From: Kiritimatiellia bacterium
Lineage (GTDB): Bacteria > Verrucomicrobiota > Kiritimatiellia > RFP12 > UBA1067
Length of the DNA: 49,746 nt
Direction of reading: 5' to 3'
Assembly: GCA_027858965.1 (NCBI GenBank)
Contig: JAQIBS010000010.1
Coordinates: 1-49,746, forward strand
Below, piece by piece: positions 27,389 through 36,448 of this stretch. The notes below the pieces were generated by a model. That model saw nothing but the letters and a program-made list of their open reading frames with translations, had not been told where the DNA came from and did not search any database. The position numbers were made by a program, and so were the translations under genes. Every line of letters begins with the position of its first letter. Position 1 is the stretch's first letter.

Positions 27389-28936
27389 TTATAACGCTGA
27401 GGGGCTCCACTCGGGAATCCCCTTTTCTTCAAGCTGTTTATCGTAACGAAGATTCAGAGGCTGTTTCTCCGCCGGAATCCAGGGGAGCCCCTCATTAACA
27501 AGGAAAGGTCCGAGTGAGCTCCACCACTTATCATAGGCGCCGCTCAGTTCACTGACCACCTCCGGGTACTGATCCGCGACATTCGTATGCTCACCGGGAT
27601 CTCTAGTGATATCAGAGAGATGCATAAGCGGCTTGCCCTTGTTCAGATCGTACACCAGCCGCCAGCGCTGCGTGCGGACTCCGGCTCCGTTGTATTTGTT
27701 CTCCTCCCGGCTGCGTTTATTCCAACGGCCGTCATCCCAACGACCGCGATGAACAAACAGCTTGCGATCCGCCCACGCTGCTTTCGGGTTTTTCAGCAAC
27801 GGCACCAGCGAACGCCCACCGGGCGGCAAGGGACTTTCGGGAACTTCACTTCCTGAAAGCTCACAGAATGTGCGATAGAGGTCAACATGCCTGGTAAGCG
27901 CAGGAATATCAACTCCCTCGCCAAGTACACCCTTCCAATACCAGAAGGCCGGGACATGTGTCCCCCCCTCCCAGGGAGAGTTCTTTGCACCTCGCATGCC
28001 GGCATTAAAGGGCGGCTGTTTATTCTGGTTGCCTTTGATCTTAATCTGGCCCATGCTCATGCCGTTGTCTGTCATGAATATCACCAGGGTATTCTCCAGC
28101 GCCTTCCACTCCTCCAGTTTCTTCATCATCACGCCGAAGTTATCATCAATATTCTCAATCATTCCGTAACGCGCAGCCGAGTTCTCATCATAGCCCATAT
28201 CAAGAAAACGTTTTTTATACTTCTCAGGCGCAATCATCGGACCATGCGGAGCATTAAGAGCGATATATGCAAAGTAGGGATGCCCGGCCTTATGCTGCTT
28301 GCTGATCCATGCCAGACCGGCTTCGAAAAAGAGATCGGTACAGAATCCCTTGGTCTTAACGATGGTGTCATTATGAAGAAGAACATTATCAAAGTAGGGA
28401 TTCTCTGAATTGGCTTTGAAATCGCCCCACTGATATTGACCGATACCACCGGCGCCATGCATCAGCACCTCGTCAAAACCACGGTTCTGAGGTAGATACT
28501 TTTCTTCATCCCCCAGATGCCACTTACCAAAAAGTCCGGTTGCATAACCCGCCTTCTGCAGCACCTGAGGAAAGGTGATAATCCCCTGGGCCATTCGCTC
28601 CCGCTGTCCGACAGTATGCGTAACCCCGTTTTCAAACGGCAGCCGTCCACTCATGATAGCGGAACGTGTAGGGGCACAGGTAGGACTCACATGAAAGTCG
28701 GTAAATCGGGTCGACTGTTCGTAAAACCGGTCGATCTTCGGAGTACGCAGAACAGGATTTCCCATGCAGGAAAGATCCCCCATCCCCTGATCATCCGTAA
28801 TAACCATAATGATATTCGGTTTAGAACCTTTATGATCTGCCTGGGAAGGTGCCGCTGAAACTCCTCCGGCCAACACAACCCCGGCTATCAATCCAATATT
28901 CACGATTCTCTTTTGTAATTTCATCTTTATCTTCAT
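27389..28936 (-). CDS. Secreted S1-family sulfatase
   Basis: 515 aa. A signal peptide ends near GGVSAAPSQA. The formylglycine motif is TCAPTRSAIMSGR with Cys87; metal and sulfate ligands are TDDQG (48-50), FGKWHLGD and MTDNGMSMG, and NAPHGPMIAP carries the catalytic His. The C-terminal subdomain is normal (LMHLSDITRDPGEHTNVADQ). It acts on sulfate esters of a sugar polymer or oligomer outside the cytoplasm. The protein ends without a special tail. It lies downstream of the terminator of the 29058-31988 gene, so it should have its own promoter in 28937-28987; none was clear to me. Confidence 0.95.
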   Translation of the reverse strand: MKIKMKLQKRIVNIGLIAGVVLAGGVSAAPSQADHKGSKPNIIMVITDDQGMGDLSCMGNPVLRTPKIDRFYEQSTRFTDFHVSPTCAPTRSAIMSGRLPFENGVTHTVGQRERMAQGIITFPQVLQKAGYATGLFGKWHLGDEEKYLPQNRGFDEVLMHGAGGIGQYQWGDFKANSENPYFDNVLLHNDTIVKTKGFCTDLFFEAGLAWISKQHKAGHPYFAYIALNAPHGPMIAPEKYKKRFLDMGYDENSAARYGMIENIDDNFGVMMKKLEEWKALENTLVIFMTDNGMSMGQIKIKGNQNKQPPFNAGMRGAKNSPWEGGTHVPAFWYWKGVLGEGVDIPALTRHVDLYRTFCELSGSEVPESPLPPGGRSLVPLLKNPKAAWADRKLFVHRGRWDDGRWNKRSREENKYNGAGVRTQRWRLVYDLNKGKPLMHLSDITRDPGEHTNVADQYPEVVSELSGAYDKWWSSLGPFLVNEGLPWIPAEKQPLNLRYDKQLEEKGIPEWSPSAL

Positions 28937-28987
28937 TGTCTCTTTCTTTTTTGTTAACTCTGATGCCTTTTCGAAGGGTCATATTAC

Positions 28988-29022
28988 CAAAATAACCGCC
29001 AGCCCTCAAAAGAGGGCTGACG
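28988..29022 (-). terminator. Rho-independent terminator after the 29058-31988 gene
   Basis: The minus strand reads CGTCAGCCCTC-TTTT-GAGGGCTGGCG (an 11-bp stem with one G-T pair) followed by GTTATTTTGG. It lies 36-70 bp past the stop codon at 29058. Confidence 0.7.
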
Positions 29023-29057
29023 GAGTGTTGAAAAAATGCACTGATATGGTTACATGA

Positions 29058-31988
29058 TTAGCGGACAAGAATGACAGTTCCACTCAGCGGAATAATGTAA
29101 CCATCTTCCGTAATGCTGACAGGATTCCCGTTATAGGAGATGTGTGCACGCTGTTCAGCGGAGATATTCGGAACAAAGCGCAGGCTGGTAGGCCCAAGCG
29201 TACCGCTCAGCGTAAGGGTCCCACTCCAGGTAAGAGCCGTGCTGTCACCGAATGTAATCTCGGCAGTGCCAAGCAGCAATGTGCTGTCGGACTTCAGATT
29301 GAGTGATCCGATGGTGTCGGTCGTAGCATCGGCATCCAGTGTTCCGCCATCCATCACCAGTTCGGTTGAGTCGGAGAGTGTGTTGTCCCCACCGAGCAGC
29401 AAGGTGCCGCCCAAAACCGTAGTAGGACCAGTATATGTGTTTGGGGTGGAGAGCGTCTGAGTCCCGCTACCGCTCTTGGTAAAGCCAAGAGCATTACCAT
29501 CGGCCCCGTCCTGTATCAAACCAGAAAACATGGTACTGGAGCCATCCACTCCGGCGGTCAGGACTGTCGGATCAGCAATAATGAGAGAAACATTATCAAC
29601 CGATGTTGTTCCGATTGTTCCATCCTCATCCTTGGCGAAGGCTATCAGGAAGTAGTCAAAATCACCGACATTCTGGACACCCTCTATTCCCAGATCACTG
29701 ATGCTGATTGAATTCGAGAAGGACCCACTGCCTGTCAGTTCGCCAGATATCGCCGAAGTAGCGCCCCCGAATCCGGTAGTCGCACCGTCCTTCAGGTTGA
29801 AGGCATCCAGCGTACTGCCATCAAATCCTTCATCATTGGAAATTCCCCCGTTCGCAGAACCCTCAATGTTACAGACAAAACCGATGGGTGTTATCGTTCC
29901 GGTATAGCCCCACAGGTGGGCGTAGAGCTTATCGCCAGGTGGCACCGAGTAGTCAAAGCTCAGATTCAAATGCGTGTTGCTGCAGGCGATGTTACTGAAG
30001 GTCTGAAACAGGGCTGCTTCAGCGGGCTTGCTGAGTGGATATCCAGATGCAGCATTAGTACTTGAGTTCTCAACAACCCCTCCCGAGATAACCCATTGAG
30101 ACATTGTCTCACTATCCGGGCCCCAACACTTCCACCATCCCTGATCAAATTGATTCTCATAGGCACGGAATGTCACCGGCACACTCCCACTACTGAAATC
30201 ATCTTCCAGAACAGCCAGGTATCCACCGTTCTCAACAACGCCGGCACCGGCAAGGGAGCCGACAGTGTTGTCATAGCCATTCAGAGCCAGAGTGCTATTA
30301 GCTGTGACCGTATGAGCTGAGTTACTGGAAAGTCCGGTAAAAGAGCCGGCCCGCAAAGTCATTTTGCCAACGCCGGATGCGCCTGTTCCGACCGTCGTGC
30401 TTCCTGAGTAGGTGCTTTCCCCTGCGAAGGTGTAACGGGCACTATCCTGGTTATTAATCACACTTTTTACTGTCAGATCACCGCTACCACTAATATCGCT
30501 ATAGATGGTGTGATCTGTAGACCACGATTCAAAGGAGACTGCCCCATTGAGGGTCATCGTTCCAGTTATAGCAGAACTATTGGGAGTGTTTTTATATGTT
30601 GCATATATTGAATCATTTATAATGATGTTCGGCTCTTTTGTAACATTTAATGCCCCCCACAAAGTAAGTTTTCCGCCTGTATTAACAGTCACATCGCCTA
30701 AGCTCCCGGGAATAGCATTATTACCGGTCATCAACCACTCACCCTGATCAACGACAAGATGTGAAAAATTCGCAGTGCCTGAGGGAACAAATGAAAAATT
30801 TCCCTTTTTCGTAAGGGTGTAGCCATTGTCGTTATCTGTGATTTGAGCCCATATATCCATTCGCTGATCACCACCGATTACTGCATTTGTGGCCAAAGTC
30901 ATTGTGCCGCCTAAACCTTTACCAGCACCAACAGTAATAATGGCACCGTTACCATCCACACCTGAACCGCTGATTGTTATAGGGTCGAGGCAATTACCAG
31001 AGTGATTCAACTTAAGAGTCGCACCATCTTCCACGATGGTTCCATTAACGGAAGATCCAAGACCATTAGCATGGGTTGTTTCCAACGTACCTTCCTTGAT
31101 TGTGGTATTGCCGAGGTAGGTGTTGTTGCCTGAGAGTACCAGAGTGCCGTTCCCCTCCTTGGTGATGCCTGCACCTCCACCGGCTCCGGTAGCTATAATT
31201 CCGCTATAGGTAAGAGTGTCATCTGTACCAACATCAGCGACAAAGCCGTTGGCTGTGCCAAATCTTATATCAACATTTCCTGCAAGGGTTCCGGTGTTCG
31301 CACCACCCAGATCCAGCCGGACCGTCTTCGCCGTGCCTCCCCAGTTGGGGATAAAAAAGCTGTTTGCTATAGACAAGGCATTCACACCCAGATCCAATGT
31401 CGGTCCTCCGGGTTGCTGCAGGCTGACAGTGGCCGTGCCCAACGCGGCAGAGTCTGTAATCTTAACCGTTCCATCTTTCAACTGGAACCCGCCAGAGTGA
31501 GTATTTTCTGAGGTAAGATTCAAAGTTCCCTCACCATCCTTGACCAGCACCTGTGAACCGCTTATAGCACCGGATATAGTCAGGTTGTGATTTGAATTGA
31601 GGTTGATGGAACGTTCAGCACCGACCACCTCAATGGGAAGCGAGATAGTATCATCAATCGTTCCCGCAGCAGCAACTCCGGTAATATCGCCTCCGAGGTC
31701 AACAGCATTGCCTCCCAGCGTAAAGGACTGACCGGCAACCGTATTTGAAAATATCAATCCATTTAACTGCGTATCCGCCGTAAAGTCATTGTTCGGTGTT
31801 GTACGCACAGTTCCTTTGAAGATCAGTACATCATTCGTATCCGGTGCACTGTCACCAACCCAGTTGAGATCACTCCGCAGGTTATCATCAACTCCACCAC
31901 CATCCCAGGCAACATCCGCAGCCTGTAATGTCGTCGTCAAAATAAAGACAGCTGCTAACACAGCTATACTCGATATTAATCTTTTCAT
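29058..31988 (-). CDS. Autotransporter-repeat protein with inserted cassette and GTVILVR tail
   Basis: 976 aa, signal peptide LISSIAVLAAVFILTTTLQAA, ribosome binding site GAGG. It opens with VAWDGGGVDDNLRSDLNW, the usual start of PVC passenger proteins, and continues as a beta-solenoid with repeats such as LTKKGNFSF, GNNTYLGNTTIKEGTLETTH and GGTLLLGGDNTLSDSTELVM. Residues about 595-805 are a cassette (LEDDFSSGSVPVTFRAYENQ to SVDNVSLIIADP) nearly identical, in protein and DNA, to the second unit of the 718-2133 protein; the solenoid resumes afterwards. The C-terminal LRFVPNISAEQRAHISYNGN / DGYIIPLS segment ends in GTVILVR-stop. Promoter module 4 is upstream and a terminator downstream. Probably secreted or surface attached; partner unknown. 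Confidence 0.88.
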   Translation of the reverse strand: MKRLISSIAVLAAVFILTTTLQAADVAWDGGGVDDNLRSDLNWVGDSAPDTNDVLIFKGTVRTTPNNDFTADTQLNGLIFSNTVAGQSFTLGGNAVDLGGDITGVAAAGTIDDTISLPIEVVGAERSINLNSNHNLTISGAISGSQVLVKDGEGTLNLTSENTHSGGFQLKDGTVKITDSAALGTATVSLQQPGGPTLDLGVNALSIANSFFIPNWGGTAKTVRLDLGGANTGTLAGNVDIRFGTANGFVADVGTDDTLTYSGIIATGAGGGAGITKEGNGTLVLSGNNTYLGNTTIKEGTLETTHANGLGSSVNGTIVEDGATLKLNHSGNCLDPITISGSGVDGNGAIITVGAGKGLGGTMTLATNAVIGGDQRMDIWAQITDNDNGYTLTKKGNFSFVPSGTANFSHLVVDQGEWLMTGNNAIPGSLGDVTVNTGGKLTLWGALNVTKEPNIIINDSIYATYKNTPNSSAITGTMTLNGAVSFESWSTDHTIYSDISGSGDLTVKSVINNQDSARYTFAGESTYSGSTTVGTGASGVGKMTLRAGSFTGLSSNSAHTVTANSTLALNGYDNTVGSLAGAGVVENGGYLAVLEDDFSSGSVPVTFRAYENQFDQGWWKCWGPDSETMSQWVISGGVVENSSTNAASGYPLSKPAEAALFQTFSNIACSNTHLNLSFDYSVPPGDKLYAHLWGYTGTITPIGFVCNIEGSANGGISNDEGFDGSTLDAFNLKDGATTGFGGATSAISGELTGSGSFSNSISISDLGIEGVQNVGDFDYFLIAFAKDEDGTIGTTSVDNVSLIIADPTVLTAGVDGSSTMFSGLIQDGADGNALGFTKSGSGTQTLSTPNTYTGPTTVLGGTLLLGGDNTLSDSTELVMDGGTLDADATTDTIGSLNLKSDSTLLLGTAEITFGDSTALTWSGTLTLSGTLGPTSLRFVPNISAEQRAHISYNGNPVSITEDGYIIPLSGTVILVR

Positions 31989-32122
31989 AATTATACCTCA
32001 CGATTTTTCATACATGAATATTCGTTTTCAGCTGAAAACGTATGTTCTGATCAACATAGGTTATCCAGCCACACATATCGACAGTGATGCGGCAGAAATC
32101 CACAACTTCACCTCACTCTTCA

Positions 32123-32191
32123 AATATACACCCCTGAATGCCACAAGCACAACAGACAAATCGTGCAAAAAAACGGTCAAATCGGGCAAAG
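32123..32191 (-). promoter_or_regulatory. Tail-family promoter module 4
   Basis: Plus-strand units CAGACAAATCGTGCAAAA (32153-32170) and CGGTCAAATCGGGCAAAG (32174-32191), period 21. Minus-strand -35-like TTGTGC is complementary to 32147-32152 and -10-like TATATT to 32123-32128, spacer 18. The CAGGGGTGTA stretch next to the -10 is also present in module 1. Confidence 0.75.
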
Positions 32192-32233
32192 TAATGCGCT
32201 CGCCGCGCATTACCAGATTCCGTTTCACGGAAT
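32191..32233. repeat. Hairpin pair upstream of operator 4 (different sequence, same structure)
   Basis: GTAATGCGC-TCGCC-GCGCATTAC (32191-32213) and ATTCCGT-TTC-ACGGAAT (32217-32233). Compared with modules 1-3 the first stem is rewritten and the second has a C-to-T change matched by a compensating change, so pairing is kept while sequence is not. Confidence 0.8.
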
Positions 32234-32496
32234 TATGTTATTGAAGGGCCGGTTTATGAGCAGCCCCGCATTCGCTGAGACTGAAAGGAGAGAGATGTAG
32301 CAATATCGATTGCCGCGTGATAGTTTTCTGAAAATATAAATTTTTAACAGAAACGAAACGAAGTGTAGTAAGGCTGAGCCAAAGGCTCGGCAACGACCAA
32401 AGGGAGTGGCAATCATTTTTGACAGAAACGACGACTTGTCACGGCGTACTACGGTAGGCGGAAGCGCACCCCCTGTTTTGTACGCAATTACTCGGC
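32234..32496. other. Intergenic region with repeat-like sequence, no gene seen
   Basis: Contains the palindrome CTGAGCC-AAA-GGCTCGG near 32370-32390 within an ACAGAAACGA-rich stretch (ACAGAAACGA occurs twice) and a CACGGCGTA motif also found near 34580. The short open frames here have no protein-like composition. This lies after the stop of the PQQ gene. Confidence 0.5.
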
Positions 32497-35400
32497 TCAG
32501 GGCTTGGAAAGTTTAATCCTGAGATTATCAATATAGGTGATGCCCTTTTCGCCTGTGCCAGCTAATCCGCACCAGTTCAGCCCGACAAAATCCTGACTTG
32601 CGCAGGGAACTTCAAAAGATCTTTTTTTGCCGTCGGCGGTGGTGATGGTTCCTTTGACAACTCTCTTGCCGGGCAATCCCTGAGGGAATGTAAATTCCAC
32701 GTGATGCCAGAGGCCATTCAACGCCTTGATGCTCTCTTTTTCCACCTTAACCGCATTCTCAGAGGTAACATTAATATGGGTAATCTCTCTTACATTCGGG
32801 GCTCTCTGATAAGTTCCATAGTGGCGAAGAATCAACGTGAAATCTCCTGGATTATCCTTATCCGTCATCACATCGAAAGATACTTTGACCATCCCCGCCA
32901 GAACTTTTTTCGCTGGAACTCTGGTTTGCCAAAGGGGCTTCCATATATGTTCCAATTCCGCGTCCCGCAGGATAAGGGAGTGTTTTCCCGATGCAGCGAC
33001 TTTATCCGTAACTACAATCTGCGAGCCTTTCTTCGCATCAGCACCCTGAATCTCCCCCGGCTCTGAGCCAACCTTGTCATTCTCGAAGCCGTTTCGATAG
33101 AGCCATATGCTCCCTTTGACAGGCTTAAGCACCTCAGGTTTCGAGGCATCTTCAATCGGAGTGGAGCCTTCGACAAGAACTCCTGCGGGCGGAGGAGTTT
33201 TGGTCTCTGATTGATCAAGACACATTACCGTACCGTCCTTGAGAGTAACGTATATGTTGCCATCAACTGCGGCCAGTCCATCCCAGACCGGAGCAGCGGG
33301 CAGTTCAACCTCCCCCGTTGCTCGGCCGTCCGCAGCGTTGATGGTCCACAGCAGACCACCTTTTCCTCCTGCGTAGGAGGCCTCGATATTTTCCTCGCTG
33401 AACCCCTTGCGCATGGGAACACCGGCCACGACCACCTTGTCGCCCGCTTTGAGAATCGCATGGCCGGCAATCGGAACCCGGGCAGACCAGTTCCTTCTCC
33501 ACTTATCCCACTTAGTCATCCTGGGCACGGTGGGGCCTCCCACATTCGGGATTTTTCGACCACGCATTCCTTTGGGCACCCTGCTGCCCGAGACCACCCG
33601 GTACATACTCAGGGGCTCATACTTCCACTGCGAATGTCGCCCGGGAGTATAACCGCGTACCTCGTAGAATGACTCCCCATCCACGGCAATGATATCCCCC
33701 TGCGGTCCATCACTCTCATAGGCATTCCCAGGACCGTAGGAGAGATCCGTATCGATGGTCCAGTATGTCCGGTGCTGCGGGCTCTCGCAGATGAACCCGG
33801 TTGAGGACATCAGATGCGGTATTGTACTGTTATATGGACTGATGGGGCTCAGGTCTTTATTGAATCCCTGATGACGGATGAACAAGCTATCCCCTGCGCT
33901 GGAAAAAATCCCGGCACGGAACCCCTCACTGCGAAACTGACTGCCCCGTTGGTTTATAGGAAAATTCTCATCATTATAAGGGCCGGCCATGACCTGACGA
34001 TGCTTCAACTCTCCACTCAAAGGGTTTAATGCATAGACAACGATCCCGCCATCAAGAAAGGAGCTTCTTCCAGCGGAAAAATAGGCAAGATCGTCCTCAA
34101 CCATAACACTGCCGTTGACCGGCCATGCCGATTCCAGCTGCTCAAAAGCACACATATAGCGGATGTCGGGCATATCAGAAAATTTCCAGACCAACTGACC
34201 GCTGCGAGCATCCAGGCAGTATACCCATCCATCCCGCGAACCCATCAGAACCAGACCGCGATAATATGTTGGAGGTGAGTCAACCGGTCCATCGGCAGTA
34301 AAGGTCCATTTTATTTTCCCCGTTTCACTATCCAACGCATAGAGAGTATGCATCTCTTTCACCGCGCAGAGCAGCAATCCGCCTGCCACCACCGGAGCAG
34401 TGGGCTTACCCGGCAACAATGCCTTCCAGGCTATCTTCTGCTGAGCGGGCACCATTGCCGAGGTCACCCCGCTGCGTACGCTATCATGACGATATGTCGG
34501 CCACTCTGTGGATTTCGGTTCTGACTCCTGGTTTCTGACTCCTGACTCCTGACCCTTGGTTCCTAGCTCCTGCTTGCCACGGCGTAGTTCCGCTTGCGGG
34601 ACGAAGACGGGACTCCTAACTCCTGACTCCTGACTCCTGATTCCTGAGAAAGCCGGTCCCTTAACTAAGTGCGAACTTGGCTTGATTGACATGACCTTGC
34701 CGCTGTTCTGATCACGCTGCTCGGTATAGAGACAGTTAAATCCCAAAAGGAGGGAGCCGATCTCACAGGCACAGACATACGGCGAGGAGTACATCCGTCC
34801 ATAACTGGGAGTCATCGCCAGTCCACAGGTGGCCCGCAGCCAGGGGCTTGGATACTCACCTTTGCCATCTAAGCTGAGCAGGTCCGTACCACCGGTTTTC
34901 GAGTTAATATAATATTTATGAGTAATACGGTTACGGTAGCAACGGGGGTGACACATCGGACCGGTGCGTGTCTGTTCCAGTTCACGTTTGATCTCTCCAG
35001 TCACCGGATCAAGCCCTTTCAGCAAACCGGTCCACACCAGACCATCAACATAGAAAAGGTCGCCGTTTTTGCAGTAACCGCACTCCGTCTCGCCCTCCCA
35101 GAGCAAGGACCCATCTTTGAGGGCATAGGCTCTAACCACGTTCAATTCAACACAGAAGGCCTGCTCATCGACCATCACGATAGTTGGAGGTGATGTATGA
35201 TAGGTCAGAAAGGAGGCACCCTTACGGGGCATGTCGGCCCAGAAAGGATAGTTCTTATTCCAAAGCTCTTGGCCGCTTCTGCTATTGCGGCAGACAAGAC
35301 TCGTACGGGTGATATAGCAGAGATTATCGCCCTTAATGGATAGCGTCCCTCCGATATATCCATGCTTCCCACCATTGCTTCCCTTGATCATCGTTGACCA

Positions 35401-36426
35401 CAGGGGTTTTCCGCTTGCGGCATCACAGGCATAGAGTTTGACCGTGTCGATCTTCAGATCTTCAATTTTAACACGTCTTGCCTTATAGGCGTACGGCTCA
35501 CCTTTGACTCCATAGATCACCCCCTCAGCGTAGGCGATCTCACGGGTATTCTCCGTATTCGCGAAGGTCATGAGGATATCTCCGCTGGCTCCATCAAAGA
35601 CCTTCACCGGACCATCGTAGCCATCGGTGCAGTAGACCCTGTCACCGACCGCCAGCATCAACCGCTGCAACTGCACCGGGATAATCTTGACCGGCCCCAA
35701 CCCCTCTTTATCCCAGTTTTTAAGCGGATAGCGCCATAACTCACAGCCGTTGAAAGCATCACGCGCCAGAAGCACATACCTTTTGCGCACCTTCTCAGAC
35801 TCCGTCGTGGCCATATCTTCGATGGTGTAGATCCTGCCGTTGGCGGTGACCATGGAGGTCACGGAGGGCATTTTGTTTTTAACCCGGCCATACCTGTTTC
35901 CCGCAGTCCACTGCATTCTCTCCGGCGGGCCTGCACTATCCCGCGCAACGCCATTGTTGTCGGCATTACAGAGGTACTGATTCCACTCACCCATCTCCTT
36001 CGGCCAGGACTTCCTCACCGACTCCCAACCAGCGTCACTCTTTAAAAAAATCTCTCCCCCTGGCACCAGAACCCTGAGAGCCTCCGCACGGCTGGTTTTC
36101 CCGGAATAATCGATGATCACATTCACCAGAGAACCGATCACCGGCAGGGTGCCACCATCATACCCAGTCACTGAAACCTTGCCATAGACACCCTTTGCCA
36201 GCAGCATTTTTCTGACTGCGGCAACCTTTGCCCTGTCGCTCTCCAAACCACGCACGGTGAGTCCGGTAACGGCGGCTTCTTCATAAGCGCCGGCTTCGGC
36301 CTCTATCACAACAAGCATACCGTTTTTCAATTTCGCCTTTGCAACCGTATCGCTGACAATCCCGGCATGAAGAGAGAGCGCTGACAACATCAACCCCCAA
36401 ATAACAATTTTTCCAGAACCAAACAT
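32497..36426 (-). CDS. Secreted PQQ-like beta-propeller protein with degenerate methyltransferase-like N-terminus
   Basis: 1309 aa, signal peptide 1-21, AAAGGA ribosome binding site. Residues about 25-150 resemble the SAM-methyltransferase-like domain that precedes PQQ propellers in planctomycete/verrucomicrobial proteins (VYGKVSVTGYDGG, RVLVPGGEIFLKS), but the glycine-rich SAM loop is replaced by VVIEAEAGAYE. Residues about 160-1090 carry propeller repeats (LLARDAFNGCELWRYPL, CDAASGKPLWSTMI, ALDSETGKIKWTFTADGPVD, CLDARSGQLVWKFSD, INAADGRATGEVELPAAP). About 1110-1309 form a LamG-like beta-sandwich ending YIDNLRIKLSKP, without the tail. Residues about 594-636 are a repeat-derived low-complexity insertion. 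Known propellers of this class bind PQQ or serve as scaffolds; no activity can be assigned. Promoter module 5 is upstream. Confidence 0.88.
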   Translation of the reverse strand: MFGSGKIVIWGLMLSALSLHAGIVSDTVAKAKLKNGMLVVIEAEAGAYEEAAVTGLTVRGLESDRAKVAAVRKMLLAKGVYGKVSVTGYDGGTLPVIGSLVNVIIDYSGKTSRAEALRVLVPGGEIFLKSDAGWESVRKSWPKEMGEWNQYLCNADNNGVARDSAGPPERMQWTAGNRYGRVKNKMPSVTSMVTANGRIYTIEDMATTESEKVRKRYVLLARDAFNGCELWRYPLKNWDKEGLGPVKIIPVQLQRLMLAVGDRVYCTDGYDGPVKVFDGASGDILMTFANTENTREIAYAEGVIYGVKGEPYAYKARRVKIEDLKIDTVKLYACDAASGKPLWSTMIKGSNGGKHGYIGGTLSIKGDNLCYITRTSLVCRNSRSGQELWNKNYPFWADMPRKGASFLTYHTSPPTIVMVDEQAFCVELNVVRAYALKDGSLLWEGETECGYCKNGDLFYVDGLVWTGLLKGLDPVTGEIKRELEQTRTGPMCHPRCYRNRITHKYYINSKTGGTDLLSLDGKGEYPSPWLRATCGLAMTPSYGRMYSSPYVCACEIGSLLLGFNCLYTEQRDQNSGKVMSIKPSSHLVKGPAFSGIRSQESGVRSPVFVPQAELRRGKQELGTKGQESGVRNQESEPKSTEWPTYRHDSVRSGVTSAMVPAQQKIAWKALLPGKPTAPVVAGGLLLCAVKEMHTLYALDSETGKIKWTFTADGPVDSPPTYYRGLVLMGSRDGWVYCLDARSGQLVWKFSDMPDIRYMCAFEQLESAWPVNGSVMVEDDLAYFSAGRSSFLDGGIVVYALNPLSGELKHRQVMAGPYNDENFPINQRGSQFRSEGFRAGIFSSAGDSLFIRHQGFNKDLSPISPYNSTIPHLMSSTGFICESPQHRTYWTIDTDLSYGPGNAYESDGPQGDIIAVDGESFYEVRGYTPGRHSQWKYEPLSMYRVVSGSRVPKGMRGRKIPNVGGPTVPRMTKWDKWRRNWSARVPIAGHAILKAGDKVVVAGVPMRKGFSEENIEASYAGGKGGLLWTINAADGRATGEVELPAAPVWDGLAAVDGNIYVTLKDGTVMCLDQSETKTPPPAGVLVEGSTPIEDASKPEVLKPVKGSIWLYRNGFENDKVGSEPGEIQGADAKKGSQIVVTDKVAASGKHSLILRDAELEHIWKPLWQTRVPAKKVLAGMVKVSFDVMTDKDNPGDFTLILRHYGTYQRAPNVREITHINVTSENAVKVEKESIKALNGLWHHVEFTFPQGLPGKRVVKGTITTADGKKRSFEVPCASQDFVGLNWCGLAGTGEKGITYIDNLRIKLSKP
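34519..34647 (-). repeat. In-frame repeat insertion inside the PQQ gene
   Basis: Tandem GACTCCT/TGACTCC units on both sides of a core with the hairpin GTTCCGC-TTG-CGGGAC and CCACGGCGTAG. It is translated as a repetitive Gln/Glu/Ser/Gly/Arg-rich stretch (SQESGVRS, QESGVRNQESE). The composition is that of the intergenic repeats elsewhere in the window, not of the flanking propeller. Confidence 0.8.
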
Positions 36427-36448
36427 ATTTATTCCTTTATAATCTTAA

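Noticed and set aside
718-30200. Diversity-generating retroelement as source of the near-identical cassettes
   Set aside because: No reverse transcriptase gene, and differences are not concentrated at adenines of a template.
718-31988. Type IX secretion C-terminal domain as explanation for the tail
   Set aside because: T9SS signals need a folded domain of about 80 residues and the Por machinery of Bacteroidetes; here only the last seven residues are shared and the upstream domains differ.
2330-32233. Integron attC sites as explanation for the hairpin pairs
   Set aside because: No attC core boxes or integron integrase; the stems are short and sit upstream of promoters rather than at cassette ends.
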